Below are positions 23,692-34,668 of a DNA stretch of 64,000 bases, in pieces (positions within the stretch are counted from its first letter, which is position 1; every line of letters starts with the position of its first letter). The stretch is from Temnopleurus reevesii (Eukaryota > Echinodermata > Echinoidea > Temnopleuroida > Temnopleuridae), in contig BQKZ01000311.1 of the NCBI GenBank assembly GCA_036244855.1, positions 15,006 through 79,005 of the forward strand, read 5' to 3'. Both the position numbers and the translations under genes were made by a program. The notes under the pieces are model-generated. The model made no database searches and was not told the origin of the DNA. It saw only the letters and a list, made by a program, of their open reading frames with translations.

Positions 23692-23874
23692 GAACACGAT
23701 ATAATCTATTTCCGTAAAATTAAGTCGAACGCCAATTCAATGCTCCTTTGTAATGAATGCTATTCAAATCAGAACCGGCTAGTGAGTGTTGTGTCCGCAC
23801 ATTTCAATACACGGCGTACGGATATATTGTCCCATGACCCACTTTATTTTACGGAAACAGTTTATATCGTGTTC
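23692..23874 (+). mobile_element. MITE with AACACGATATAAA ends, copy 1
   Basis: The left end GAACACGATATAATCTATTT and right end AACAGTTTATATCGTGTTC are inverted repeats of about 28 bases that include TTCCGTAAAA/TTTTACGGAA. Internal words 'gtaatgctattcaaatcaga'-like, 'gtgtccgcaca' and 'acacggcgtacgga' are shared with copies at 30986-31150, 40861-41036 and 52919-53076. Confidence 0.8.
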
Positions 23875-24498
23875 TTTTACTAATAGATTCAAATTATGCG
23901 TGTTTCTTAATTGCCCAATAACGTAGTTACGTGGTATATTACTTAAACCTGTTCGCAACAATGAAATGCAGTTTGCGTACATTACTTTTTGCTATGTCGG
24001 GTGAGCCTCGGGCAAATTTTCGAGTTGTCAAGAGCAACCGTTAGGTTAAAGGTATGCATAAAATTTGCATCTATTAGTAAATCCGCATTTTTTATAATAT
24101 TACCTCGTATGAATCACATAATCATGATGTATGATACAGAGACTTAATGAAGTGGTCACATATGTATGATAACACACGCTGATAACGTTTGTAATAATGA
24201 TAAATGGAATATAAACATATAACATAAACATTTTACAAATAAATGCGTCGTTTTGGGGGCCTTTCTTTATTTCCTTTAAAGAGTCACTCGAAATAAGTAA
24301 GAGACGTGCCTCGAGCTAAGGTGGACATTTAGCATGAGAGATGCCACAAGGGTCGGAAGTGATGGCATCCTGCGGTCATCCTCTGGTCACGAGATAGCAC
24401 TTGTTAGATTGCTCCGGGCAACACCTGGGCATATCAAGTACCCTGCGGAGGTACTGGAATAATAGCGGTTATACCTCGACCGCCTCCAAGAGCAACAG
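23875..24498. other. Unique DNA, no feature recognised
   Basis: The 24310-24480 part is somewhat GC-richer with words such as 'gcacttgttagattgctccg'; it may be a decayed repeat, but I cannot place it. Confidence 0.3.
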
Positions 24499-24507
24499 TT
24501 GGGTATT

Positions 24508-24621
24508 AGTCTGCAAGCACAGACACCAGGCTTTCGGCTTGTGCATGCGTAGTAGTCTCACAATGCATACCCTGTAATGGATGCACACATCGAAAGCCTA
24601 GGGTCTATGCTTGCAGATTAA
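24508..24621. mobile_element. 114 bp hairpin element with 9 bp target duplication
   Basis: Arms AGTCTGCAAGCACAGAC and its near inverse GTCTATGCTTGCAGATTAA, extended by AGGCTTTCG/CGAAAGCCT, enclose a loop of about 50 bases. TTGGGTATT occurs on both sides (24499-24507 and 24622-24630), the likely target duplication of 8-9 bases. No coding capacity. Confidence 0.75.
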
Positions 24622-24838
24622 TTGGGTATTGCACGTCATCTAGATTCACAAAGAATGTTCTCAATGTCTCAGATATTTCAGAATAATTGTCGAAGATGGA
24701 TTTTGGCATTGTGTTTGTTTTGCCGGTTGACGGTATCTGAAATAGACAAACAAATAAACAAATTTTTAGAAATACCTAATTGAAGGAGCCTGGATACATT
24801 TATTCATAAATTTGCTTCAAAATTCAAAACAACGAACT

Positions 24839-24965
24839 ATCAAATCAAATCAAATCAAATCATTTTATTTATCAGTTCTTTTGAGAATTAAAATATATAC
24901 AGTCATATATTTGAATTTTCAAAAGACCTAAAAATAAATAGGCAAAAATAATTAGGAATTTTAAG
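24839..24965 (-). mobile_element. Probable LINE 3' end with (GATTT)n tail, minus strand
   Basis: On the minus strand the sequence reads '...aactgataaataaaatgatt' and ends in several GATTT units (plus strand CAAAT at 24839-24862). This is the usual appearance of a truncated non-LTR retrotransposon end. Confidence 0.4.
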
Positions 24966-25550
24966 ATAAACTTTAGCAATCGATCAAGTTAAATTATAGA
25001 TTCGATGAAGGCAAAAAAAATGTAATTAATTTGTTGTTACGGTCATTTGAGAGGAATGCTTTCATTTTGGTTCTTTATACATCCTCGCGTGTGAGGTTTC
25101 ACTTTATTCTGCGTAAAGAGCGAGCTGAATACTTACTTGAAAATGTCAATTGCCTCATTTATTACCCCCACTCATCTTTTATGACCCGTTAATGATTTGC
25201 GCCAATTCTAATTCCAGCAATATCTAATGATTGGTACTCTACTTAAGAGTACGGATCAACAAACATCACAATGACAAGTTTAGGTTAAACGATATGTCGC
25301 GGCATCTTGCATCATGCCGGTGCATCCGATTGATCTTGTTTTCGACAGGCCGATGTATATTCAGTCGAGAAAAGCACTAAAATGTTACAATTTATATTCG
25401 GCCTTTTCGTGTGGAAACATCACTAAAGAGGGATGGTCTGAATAATTCTGATAACGAATAGCAACAGGATGAGGCGTGTACTTAGATAGGTCAAAATTGA
25501 CAGATAATAAACGATGCTGGTTGCATTCATCATGTTTAGCTTCTTTCTTA

Positions 25551-25803
25551 AAGGCTGACTAACACCTTTGCGTTTTAGCCTGCGTCGGCCCAGCGTGTTT
25601 GGAATTTGAAAACGCTCGTTTTACACACAAAGACGCAGGTCATACGGTTGATTGACGGTCGGCGTACGCTCCTTGAGCCCAAGCCGAACCTCAGTCAGTC
25701 CACCGTTTGATCCCCGTATATGCTGTGCGTCCAGGGAGCGTTTTTAAATTCCAAAAACGCTGGGTCGACGCAACCTAAAAACGCAACGCTGTGAGTCAGC
25801 CTT
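25551..25803. mobile_element. MITE with AAGGCTGAC ends, copy 1
   Basis: The ends AAGGCTGACTAACACCTTTG and CAACGCTGTGAGTCAGCCTT are inverted, and further inside GCGTCGGCCCAGCGT pairs with ACGCTGGGTCGACGC and AACGCTC with GAGCGTTT. A relative of similar length lies at 55533-55779. The inner parts around 'ggcgtacgctccttgagc' are also self-complementary, so the element is folded at more than one level. Confidence 0.8.
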
Positions 25804-25804
25804 T

Positions 25805-26573
25805 GGGACTAATTGGTATCTTCATAGGCATGTAAAGCATATTCTTGGACACTTGCTAAATATCCTCTTTTCATAGTCAAACAAGCTAAAGACAAACACT
25901 GAATCTAATAAGATGACAATAGAAGCCTAGCCCCGTCAAACATCTACTTGATATGCTATTGAGGGATCACGTACGTTCTTCTTGGAGCGGAATAAATCAC
26001 TTGAAATCCACACCTTATCAATTCGTAAATTTATCCCGCTTGGGCCGTTCCGTTTTGGGAGAGTGGCTAGCAGAGATTATCTGTGAAAATTCAGATTTTT
26101 TTTTTAAAAATGCAGATATCAGTGGAAAGTAAGAAACCGTATAGGTCAAATATATTGATTTCAGAGTGATCACGAATATTGATAAGGCCTTCGTGCTATC
26201 AAATAGATAGATATGAGTTGATACTTGATGAAAAAGTAAATATCTTCATAGCTCATTTCAGAAGCTATTCTGGAATGATTTGGTGAAACAAATAGTTGTG
26301 GAATGTGTCAAGATTAATCGATGAAGCACGTGTGAATGATAATTGGATATTACAAGGCTAAGTGTATATGATTCTTTCTAAACAACTTGTCATAAAAATG
26401 TTTCTTTTATGAGATTCTCATGCCTGGAATGTTGATTAATTTTAATGCAGTGCACATGAACAACATTAAATGTGTTCATGTTCATTCGACCTGTGCATAT
26501 TAAAGAAAAGGCTACGCAATTCTACGTGCTCTTTAGCGTACTTAATACGCATATCCAGCACCATACTTGAACC
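25805..26573. other. Unique DNA, no feature recognised
   Basis: No gene or element recognised. A run of 15 G at 26574-26588 ends the stretch. Confidence 0.3.
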
Positions 26574-26831
26574 GGGGGGGGGGGGGGGATGCAAAAATGT
26601 ACATGCAAAAATACAAACATGAATACATTTTGCTCTCCATCCCGGCGTCGAGTTGAGAGAGCAGAATGGAAGAAAGAAAGAAAGATGACCGTGGTTCGCC
26701 CTCCCTCACCGGCTTTTCAATCTATAAGGGGTGGAGGTGTTCACCCCTCAGCCGATACGCGCCTGACTTAAGTGTGAAGTATAATACCACACGTTTATTA
26801 TGCTCCAAACAGCAAGATCCATGTATATTCA

Positions 26832-27052
26832 ATGGGTGACTTCAAGTACGGTGTTGAACGCTGGTGTTGGTGTTGCAGCAAAACCAACACCAGCCTCAAC
26901 ACCAAACTTGAAGGTAGACCTCGCAAGATTCTGACGTATTTCCGGTCGTTTCTGTACCACTTCTGTAAACTGACCAACGGTGTCGGTTTACGGACCATTT
27001 TGCTCTCTCAACACCAACACCAACACCGAACACCGTACTTGAAGTCACCCAA
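26832..27052. mobile_element. MITE with TGGGTGACTTCAAGTACGG ends
   Basis: The left end ATGGGTGACTTCAAGTACGG is inverted on the right as CCGTACTTGAAGTCACCCAA, followed inward on both sides by GGTGTTGGTGTTG / CAACACCAACACC repeats. The inner third includes 'caaacttgaaggtagacctc'. No coding capacity. Confidence 0.75.
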
Positions 27053-27054
27053 TG

Positions 27055-27700
27055 TGAACACGCTCACTACATGATGCATAGTCACGGAGGTATATTTGTA
27101 TTTCCGAAGGTGAATGTCCAAACATCTTCGAGTGGGAATCTATCGAGTTTTACATTGCAGGTGTCACAGAATTTCATAATAAATCACGTTTGACCATCAT
27201 CCAATATTTTCTGACTTCATATTGCGATTTTTAAACACTTTCACATCCATAGAGAATTTTTTAATAGGTATTAGTGGATTTGACCTTACTCCTTTTTGCT
27301 TTGCTTCAAGCCTTCAACGTATTTTATCTGTAGTTTCAGATGCCCACTGGGCCTATAGTTTGACAGACTTTTTATAGAAATGTTAACGTCGCTTTAATCT
27401 ATATATTATATTTTCATTCATATCATGTCATTTTCATAACTGTTATTTCTGCACATTTCCAGGATGGAATGTGACTTGAAAGTCGGCATAAATATTTTCT
27501 TTACGTATTGTGGAAAAGATGTTCACCGAAAATCAGTCTGCGAGTTAGATTATGAGGTAATTTTGTTCCTACGGTATTCATGTGAAATTATGTGAAAATA
27601 GGAAAGAGAAGTACGGAGGTCACCGTAGATGAATTTTAGTTTTTACAATCTCAAATATTTTTAAAGGACAGTTTTCCCTTAGAGTATTTATTTCACTTGT
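27055..27700. other. Unique DNA, no feature recognised
   Basis: No gene or element recognised. Confidence 0.3.
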
Positions 27701-27704
27701 TTTA

Positions 27705-28320
27705 ACTAAGCATTGCAAAATCACATTTCTGTGTTTGGTATTCTATACGTGCACTATCTACGGTAGATGTGTAAATAGTGAATATAGATATTAGCTGCAC
27801 TAAAGTATTATTGTTTTTAAGCGCAAATTTTCTAGAAAACAAATTGCCCTTTGGATTATTTTTTTTTCTTTATTTTGTGCCTGGCATTGCTTTTGTGGTT
27901 GGCATTACTTTTGAGGGTTATCATACGTTTGCTTTCTACTCCAGATGTGTAAATACTGAATTAAAACAGCAGGTCGTGCTAAAGGCTCTGAGCGCCTTGA
28001 GCATCTAATTAGTATGGCATCAGTGTTATATAAAATCCATGTATTATTGTTAATATCTTAAATATCACACTTTTCAGGTGAACAAAACGCATTAGATTAT
28101 TCATCGTCATTCGGCATTGCAAAATCCCTCGTTTGAGGTTGGGTTTCTTTATTTTGTACTCTTGCTATCTACGGTAGTTTATAAACATTGAGCGTTACCC
28201 TTTAGTTTCTGAATTTTGCTCAGTACTGCAAAATGCTCCTGCTGCATAGTATTCGTCGTTACTTTTACTGTCTAAGGAAAATATGTAAACACTGAATATA
28301 GAGACTGACTATAGTGTAAA
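27705..28320 (+). repeat. Degenerate tandem repeat, about four units
   Basis: Four diverged blocks begin near 27708, 27885, 28112 and 28232 with 'gcattgcaaaatc', 'gcattgctttt', 'gcattgcaaaatc' and 'actgcaaaatgctcc'. Each then has a T-rich stretch, 'tatctacggtag' or a variant, and 'tgtaaatactgaatata'-like sequence. Similarity is low, so limits are approximate. Confidence 0.45.
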
Positions 28321-29855
28321 GTTGTATTTTTTGTCATCTAAACTATTTTTCTCGAATTGAGGCTATATTAGTTGTTAAAAGAAAAAAATGAAATTGCTCC
28401 TAATTTTCCCATCAAACTCGCAAAATTGGGCCATCATATTTTGAATTTCTCTTATCAGGATTTGTAATGTTCAATCTGCATTGTCAAACAGTGCCATTGT
28501 ACGGCTAGATAACCATTTCATTAAAAAAGTGTCATTATTTGTGATGAGTAAGGCAACATTTCTGCTTCTTACTTTCATAAGGCACAATCCTTGTATACTG
28601 AAAAAAAGCTCGATGATCTAGAATAGCTAGAGAATGAGCAAATATTATCAATCCAACTATTCCCTTATACCTGTGAGGTATTCACCCGGAAGTAATCATC
28701 CATAGGGTCCGTGCGACCGGATCTTGATATTGAAATTTTGGCATTACTTGCAGGTTAATAAAGAGGCCTGAAGCGTTTTTAAAAATATTTATTCAATTCA
28801 CAGTCAATGCCAACGATTTTAGAAACATCGCCCCGAGAATCCAAAATTCCACTCGTGTATTGGAGAAAGTCGGCCACGGTCATGAAAATTGTATTTCTTT
28901 CCTAGGCAAGTATCGAGTTTCAGGCCTTGGCGTGGAACAGGAATTGGGGGAAATGTTATCAAAGCTTGCTTCATATTACGTCACGATCTCTGCCGTCGTA
29001 ATGTATGCAACGAGGGGAGCTGATTGACTCGTGTGCATTTAGGTCCCTATAGAGAGACTCACATACTGCATCAGTTTTCCGTAGCATCCCCTCAAGCTTA
29101 CTTGGAAGAAATTGGTGCACGCTGTGTCACGATCGTTATATGCCATTACGAGTACTTAAGGTTATGATTTGATCATTGCAAGCAAACATTTGCTTGAGCT
29201 AGATGTGCAGAATATTGAATGAAGAAGACGTACGTGGCTTAAAGGCGTATCCGATGGCATTCTCGGAACCCGGTTCAAAACGGGGCGTCATTTCAGCTTC
29301 ATTACGTTAAAAACCTTCTTAAAAGAGCTTAATAGAGGCTTCCTCAATATTTGATGATATCAGGAATTTGTGTATCGGGTGTAGAAAGTAGAAGCATTTT
29401 ACACTGCATGGCAGATAATTTCTTCACAATTTATCCATTTTCCTTTTGAATGTTTAAAAACAAATACAAAATTCTAAAAAGAAAAAAAGATAGTCACTCA
29501 GACATAACCAAAAAGGTAAATTGAGCTATTGATTGTTGCTAGATTAATAATCATGAATTTTTGTTTTTACCTTTTTGTATTTTTATTCACAAAACAACAC
29601 TTTGTTTCATGTTTTTCATATCGTCGGTTCTATGCCAAGAAATCACTATCATTACACTAATTGAATGAAACTAAGGCCCTTCTGGCTAGTGACTATTAGT
29701 AAACATGTATTTTCCATTTAAAAGTAGGCACCATAACAATAACCAAAATTGTCATTACAATCTTTCCTTTATCCTAGGAGAGTGAAAACGTGGAACTTTG
29801 TGTAACGACCAAATTCAAATTTCTTACTCCAAAAATGACCGGACATTTTCTTTAT
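28320..29855. other. Unique DNA, no feature recognised
   Basis: No gene, RNA or repeat recognised. Confidence 0.3.
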
Positions 29856-29859
29856 TTTG

Positions 29860-29972
29860 TATAAATTGTTTGACATAACACAACGTATATGAAAAAATGT
29901 AATCACAACAAAATATTGGCTGTATATAAATTATGTCGATGACGTTCAAATGAATAAATTCCAAATTCCTTT
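29860..29972 (+). mobile_element. LINE 3' end, copy 1
   Basis: Shares 'ttattttgtataaattg', 'tttgacataacacaa', 'gtaatca(g/c)aacaaaat', 'ttggctgtatat', 'tgtcgatga' and 'caaatgaataaattcc' in order with the minus-strand element at 57185-57665, which retains a coding-like stretch upstream. This copy has only the untranslated end. Confidence 0.6.
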
Positions 29973-30985
29973 CTATTACAAAAAATGTTGGATGATTGTT
30001 TGCATATGTGCTTTATTAATGAAAACCTTACTTTCATGCAAATGACGCCTCCCGCGAGGTAGGCCTAATTGTGTTTTTCCGCACACATCAGGACTCTGAT
30101 ATCTTCGTAATGGAAGGATGCCGTTAGCTATTTCGGTAAAAGGGAGCGATGTGCAGTGAAGCTCGGTGAACTATTATTTGCTTGGCCGGTATTAACATGG
30201 AGCATATCTGAAATTATACAGTTTGTTATTCTGACAGTAAGGATGTTTGTTTAATCATGTTCATATGTACGTGATTAGGTTCTGTTTGTTCAGGAGGTGA
30301 TGCAGATTGCCTTTAGGGGAAACGATTCGAGAGGTTTGTGTCTAGATATTGACGAATGAAATTATATTCGTCCCACTTATTCGAAAGAAAAATATTTGAA
30401 TAACTATATTTATCCAACTAGCAACATCGTCCTTGATGTTTCCTTCAATCATTCAATCATTTTATGAATCTAGTTGGTAAACTTCGTAAGCGGGAGAATA
30501 CAGGATGTTGTGTTTTATTTTTTTTTTCAAACCAAACAAAAACATCAGCAATTATAATATGCATGAAAAATTAATGTCCAAAGTATGAGCATGTTTATAA
30601 CCGTTTGTTGTGGCTTCTTTACCATTGAATCGTGAAAATGATAGAGTTTGAGGACAATCTTGTTCAAATGTAGGCTGTCATGAGGGAAAATTCAGCCACA
30701 TGATGAATTTATCTTTATCTAGAATAAATCGTGAATAAAAAAAAACGCCGTGTCCTAGTTAGGATTAGATAAGTCCTGATGAAATTTCTACAGAGAGATA
30801 TTCCCAGGAGATGGATATTACCAGAGTTTATCTCTTTCCAGCCAAAAAAAATATTTGATTCATCAATCAGACAAACAAAGACATATTTAAATGTGTTTCG
30901 GAATAAGATCACAAATGCTTAAGAAGAAATAGGCCTACTATAAATGTGAATTATGTTCTTCTCTATTACATCATCCACTGATTAA

Positions 30986-31150
30986 AACACGATATAAACT
31001 ACTTCCGCAAAATAATGTGGGGCATGGACAATAAATTCGTACGCCGTGCATTGAATTGTGCGGACGCAACAATCACAAATCGGTTCCGATCTGTCAAAGC
31101 ATTACAAAGGAGCATTCGAATTCATTTTACGGAAATAGATTATATCGTGT
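30986..31150 (-). mobile_element. MITE with AACACGATATAAA ends, copy 2 (inverted)
   Basis: Ends AACACGATATAAACTACTTC and ATAGATTATATCGTGT with the family's inner words on the opposite strand ('gtacgccgtgcattgaattg', 'gtgcggacgcaacaa'). The 91-codon frame across it arises from the element. Confidence 0.8.
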
Positions 31151-31307
31151 GGGAAGTTCATATTGATCACATTCACATCATACCAGCAGAGAATAATAGC
31201 GCAATATACACCTACATTGCAATCGCTGACCTTACACTTAATGGTATACGTGTTCTTCAGAGACCCATACATTCATCCAATTCTTCATGATTTATCGCTC
31301 TGCTGAA

Positions 31308-32280
31308 TGGCGTCTCACTTTTACTGGAATGCGATTCATTTGATGACTCTCCATGGGATCTATTAAGGAGTGGACACGTGCTTGGATTTCGGGATAAAAC
31401 CATCCTAATTCCGAATGTTAATTGCTTTAAAGGGAAACCAACCCCTGGGATTATCGTGCTCTCATTGAATGAAGAAAAATCAGATGAACAAACTCTGAAA
31501 ATTTGAGCACAATCGGACAAGCCGTTCAAAAGTTATGACTTTTCAAAGTCACAGAGATAGGACGATCCCTACCGCTCATGGGGATCCGTGCAATCGGCAA
31601 ATTCGACGGAATCCGTGACGTCATGTCGGAGAACTCCTCATTCACTCTGTATACAAAATTGAACATTTTCTCATTTTTTTGAGAAGTCAACAACATGCCC
31701 ATTTTCAGTTGGGGTATAGCATTTCTGTATTGATTCTGCATGTATATAAATAAGAATGATGTTGCAACCTTACTCTAAATTTTACATTAATCCATTTAAA
31801 AAAGTTCTGTGTACAAAGTGAATGAGAAGTAGTCCGACATGACGTCACAGATTCCATTGAATTTGCCGATCGCACGGATCCCCATCAGCGATAGAGATCG
31901 CCATATCTCAGTGACTTTGAAAATTCATAACTTTTGAACGGGTTGTCCAATTTTGCTCAAATTTTCACAGTTTGTTCATCTGATTTTTCTGCATTCTATG
32001 AGAGCACGATAATTCCAAAGGCTGGTTCCCCTTAATTTAGGGCAGTCACATCGGTAGAATGAAAGACCTCTCTGACCATGGTTGCCCCTCACAGAGATGC
32101 CGACCGTCTCACTCTTACCGGTATGCGATCCATTTGATGACTCTAAGGAATGGACACGTGCTTGGATTTCGGTATAAAACCCATCCTAATTCCGAATGTT
32201 AATTGCTTTAAAGGCAGTGACATCGATAGAATGAATGCCCTCTCTCACAGTGGTTGCTTCTCACAGAGATGCCAAACGTT
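31308..32280 (+). repeat. Tandem duplication, about 170 bp units, one interrupted
   Basis: Unit 1 starts at 31308 and continues after the 31431-32031 element to about 32107; unit 2 spans about 32108-32280. Both contain 'catttgatgactct', 'ggacacgtgcttggatttcg', 'catcctaattccgaatgtta', 'attgctttaaa', 'ggcagt(c/g)acatcg' and 'tcacagagatgcc'. Unit 2 lacks the element and so preserves the empty site. Confidence 0.8.
31431..32031. mobile_element. 601 bp TTAA-flanked long inverted-repeat element
   Basis: TTAA at 31427-31430 and 32032-32035 flanks a segment whose two halves are inverted copies of each other over most of their length (about 270 bases per arm), for example GGGAAACCAACCCCTGGGAT at the left and CCAAAGGCTGGTTCCCC at the right, and 'catggggatccgtgc' against 'gcacggatccccat'. 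A central spacer of about 70 bases lies around 31690-31760. TTAA duplication fits a piggyBac or Kolobok type non-autonomous element. It encodes no protein. A 74 bp relative lies at 4551-4624. Confidence 0.85.
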
Positions 32281-32371
32281 TCGGAATATACATGAGGTCA
32301 AGTTAAAAACACATCATATAATATTTTTTGGTTGAAAATTATCGACTGCCAGATCGTAAATGCTACTCTAA

Positions 32372-32499
32372 GCCCTGGTCACATAGGACCCCGGAAGCAA
32401 CACGATTCACCCCGACTCTTTATTAATTCACAGTTAACTGCCTCAGAACAACGAGTCGGGGTGAATCGTGTTGCTTCCGGATTCCTATGTGACCGGGGC
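32372..32499. mobile_element. MITE with 46 bp terminal inverted repeats, copy 2
   Basis: Same as the element at 8543-8670: GCCCTGGTCACATAGGACCC at the left, ATTCCTATGTGACCGGGGC at the right, with the same loop. The two copies are about 95% identical by eye. Confidence 0.8.
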
Positions 32500-33055
32500 T
32501 TAAAGGGTTGATGGTGTGCATAAACAGAGGTGTGAAAATAAAATACTAGGATCAAATATCAAGGTTTGGTGCTACAGAAAAGTTCAAATTAAAAATGTGA
32601 CCTACATAGACAAACTATGCAGGAATGAAGCGCTTTATTAAATTTTCATAGATAGCTTGATAGTGTATTTATAATTTCCTTCTTGTTTGCATCCTTTAAT
32701 GTTTGTTATCAATCTTAATATGATAACATGGGTCAGGCGGCTTGATTTGATAATTTTTTAAATCATGATAAATGACAATGTCTTTAATAATTATGTTAAT
32801 TGTTCAACCGCTGAACAAAATTGATAGAAACGGGAGATAAGTGACCACAATTTCACTTATTCACGTATGATGAAAATCTTGGTACCGTATATTGCCGACT
32901 AAATAAAGTTCTTTAACGGACCCCTTTAAAGAATACACGTTCCTCCACATACATGGAACTATAAATTATACACATACAAAAAGATTGGTGGTTTACTGGT
33001 TTACCATATATAGTGAAATGATATGTACGATTTAGTAAAAAAAAAATACAGCAAT
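32500..33055. other. Unique DNA, no feature recognised
   Basis: No gene or element recognised. Confidence 0.3.
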
Positions 33056-33059
33056 ATAA

Positions 33060-33330
33060 CGACGATATACACACATGAAGCACACATGAAGCCCACACGC
33101 ACATACACACTCATATTAAAAAGAGGTCTACATTGCTAAACACGTGGGCAGGTTTCAAACAGTCATTGAAAGGACGAAGCAATACACATACATATACACG
33201 CACACATCACATACACACATGAACACACACACTATGATTTGGTAATCAATATAGAAATGTAGCGACAACACACATATAAACACACAAACACATACAAACA
33301 CACATACACACGTCCAACAACACACGCACA
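33060..33330 (+). repeat. CA-rich degenerate tract
   Basis: Short ACACAC, CATACA and CACGCA runs broken by unique sequence at about 33115-33180 and 33230-33265. Confidence 0.85.
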
Positions 33331-33527
33331 TATCAGAATGCAGTCGTTTGATTAATCTCTGTGTCTGTGCTCGGCGAACGAGTCCTAGTTTCGCTGTGAT
33401 CCTTTGGGTCTTAATGAGACGTGATAAAACGCCTCGAGCATGGGAACAGTTTGTTGATATGGAGATGATTAAAGGTATAGATAGAGATGACCTGAGCTTA
33501 GTTATAAGGTATTTTTTAAAGCTTTTA

Positions 33528-33553
33528 AAGCTTGCCGCGGAACCGGCAAGCTT
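33528..33553. repeat. Perfect 10 bp stem hairpin
   Basis: AAGCTTGCCG and CGGCAAGCTT are separated by six bases. It is unusually GC-rich for its surroundings; function unknown. Confidence 0.6.
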
Positions 33554-34330
33554 AAGTCGGGAATAAGCTCCCTGTGTTATCGTGAATGAGCCGTTTTTAT
33601 TCGCCCAACTCGTATATTTTGTCGTATAAAGCTATGTTGGGTTAATTTTATGCACTTAAGTAATATACCAATTGTACTTATTGACCCTATATCCTTTAAT
33701 ATAGAGATGTATATCTGTACCATTGCAGAATGTGTTGTAGATCAGAAAGAAGAGTGCGAGTAGTCAAAATGCTGAGCCGATTTTAATGAAAATAAACATT
33801 GAAATGAAAAAAATCCACCCAGCATTAAATTCAATCAGATTCAATTTCTTTCATCAATTATGATTTCAAAATACATGTAAACAATTTTCCGTTATGATTT
33901 GCTTTCCTGTTAATGATACTTTCTCATATTAAGAGCAACAATAATAATGACACTTATCGGTTTAGGGGCCTGCATAATAAATGAGATACGATAAATTGAA
34001 AATTAATCGTATAGTCTGTGGTACACATTTTTTTTTGTCATAGACTTACGAGTAATATTTATCGTAGGTTTAATTGTGTCTTTTGTATTACTTACTTCTA
34101 AGCGCTTTGTTGAATTGAAATCTTTTTGTAGCAAGGCTCTCGAATTTTGGCGCATTTCTGCATTTAAGGAATTTACCTTTGTCAGTACAAATTTACGTCA
34201 CTAAGTTTGGGTTTAGTACAAGCCCAATGTGACTGTGTGTATCGATTTGTGACCTTTTGCTCAATACTGAGTTGTTAGCATTTTAATTTCGTCTAATGAA
34301 GATGTGAAGTTAGTTTTGAAAAAAAAAATG

Positions 34331-34419
34331 TGAGAGAGAGAAAAAAAGTGAGAGAGAGAGAGAAAGAGAAAGAGAACGAGAGAGAGAGAGAGAGAAAGAG
34401 AACGAGAGAGAGAGTGAAT

Positions 34420-34465
<46 letters not shown>

Positions 34466-34481
34466 TAGAGAGAGAGAGACT
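34331..34481 (-). repeat. (GA)n microsatellite, SINE tail on the minus strand
   Basis: Near-pure GA with AAGAGAACGAG interruptions. On the minus strand this is (CT)n, the same tail type as on the SINE copy at 4012-4288. It creates an artefactual Ser/Leu-rich frame of about 109 codons on the minus strand. Confidence 0.9.
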
Positions 34482-34485
34482 GGGT

Positions 34486-34668
34486 TTTAAGGCGTGTATC
34501 ATTCAAATATGAATATTTACTCCAGGAGAAGAAGAGAGAAAGAGGACCGATCTTTAACGTCACCATCCGAAAGACGCGACCGGGGATCAAACCTGCAGCG
34601 CAGGAACCAACCTAAATGAGTTTATGACTGTCACAAACAGCTTGATTACAGGAGCACGCCACGACACC
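34486..34668 (-). mobile_element. SINE with 7SL-like head, copy 2 (best preserved)
   Basis: Read on the minus strand from 34668, it starts GGTGTCGTGGCGTGCTCCTG, then TAATCAAGCTG, a TTTGTG loop and ACAGTC. This matches the 5' Alu domain of SRP RNA (GTGGCG..., CCTGTARTC, then an AGCT...GGCT hairpin). A B box GGTTTGATCCC starts about 76 bases from the 5' end, the position it has in Alu. The body continues with GTCTTTCGGATGGTGACG and ends at 'gaatgatacacgcctt'. The 5' end is fixed exactly by the empty duplicate at 35041-35064. Confidence 0.7.

Noticed and set aside
31015..31290. 91-codon plus-strand frame
   Set aside because: Half of it is the AACACGATATAAA MITE.
33528..33553. Bacterial-type terminator hairpin
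   Set aside because: It has a strong stem but no T run after it, and the sequence is clearly eukaryotic.
34261..34590. Ser/Leu-rich minus-strand frame of about 109 codons
   Set aside because: It is a reading of the GA microsatellite plus SINE sequence.
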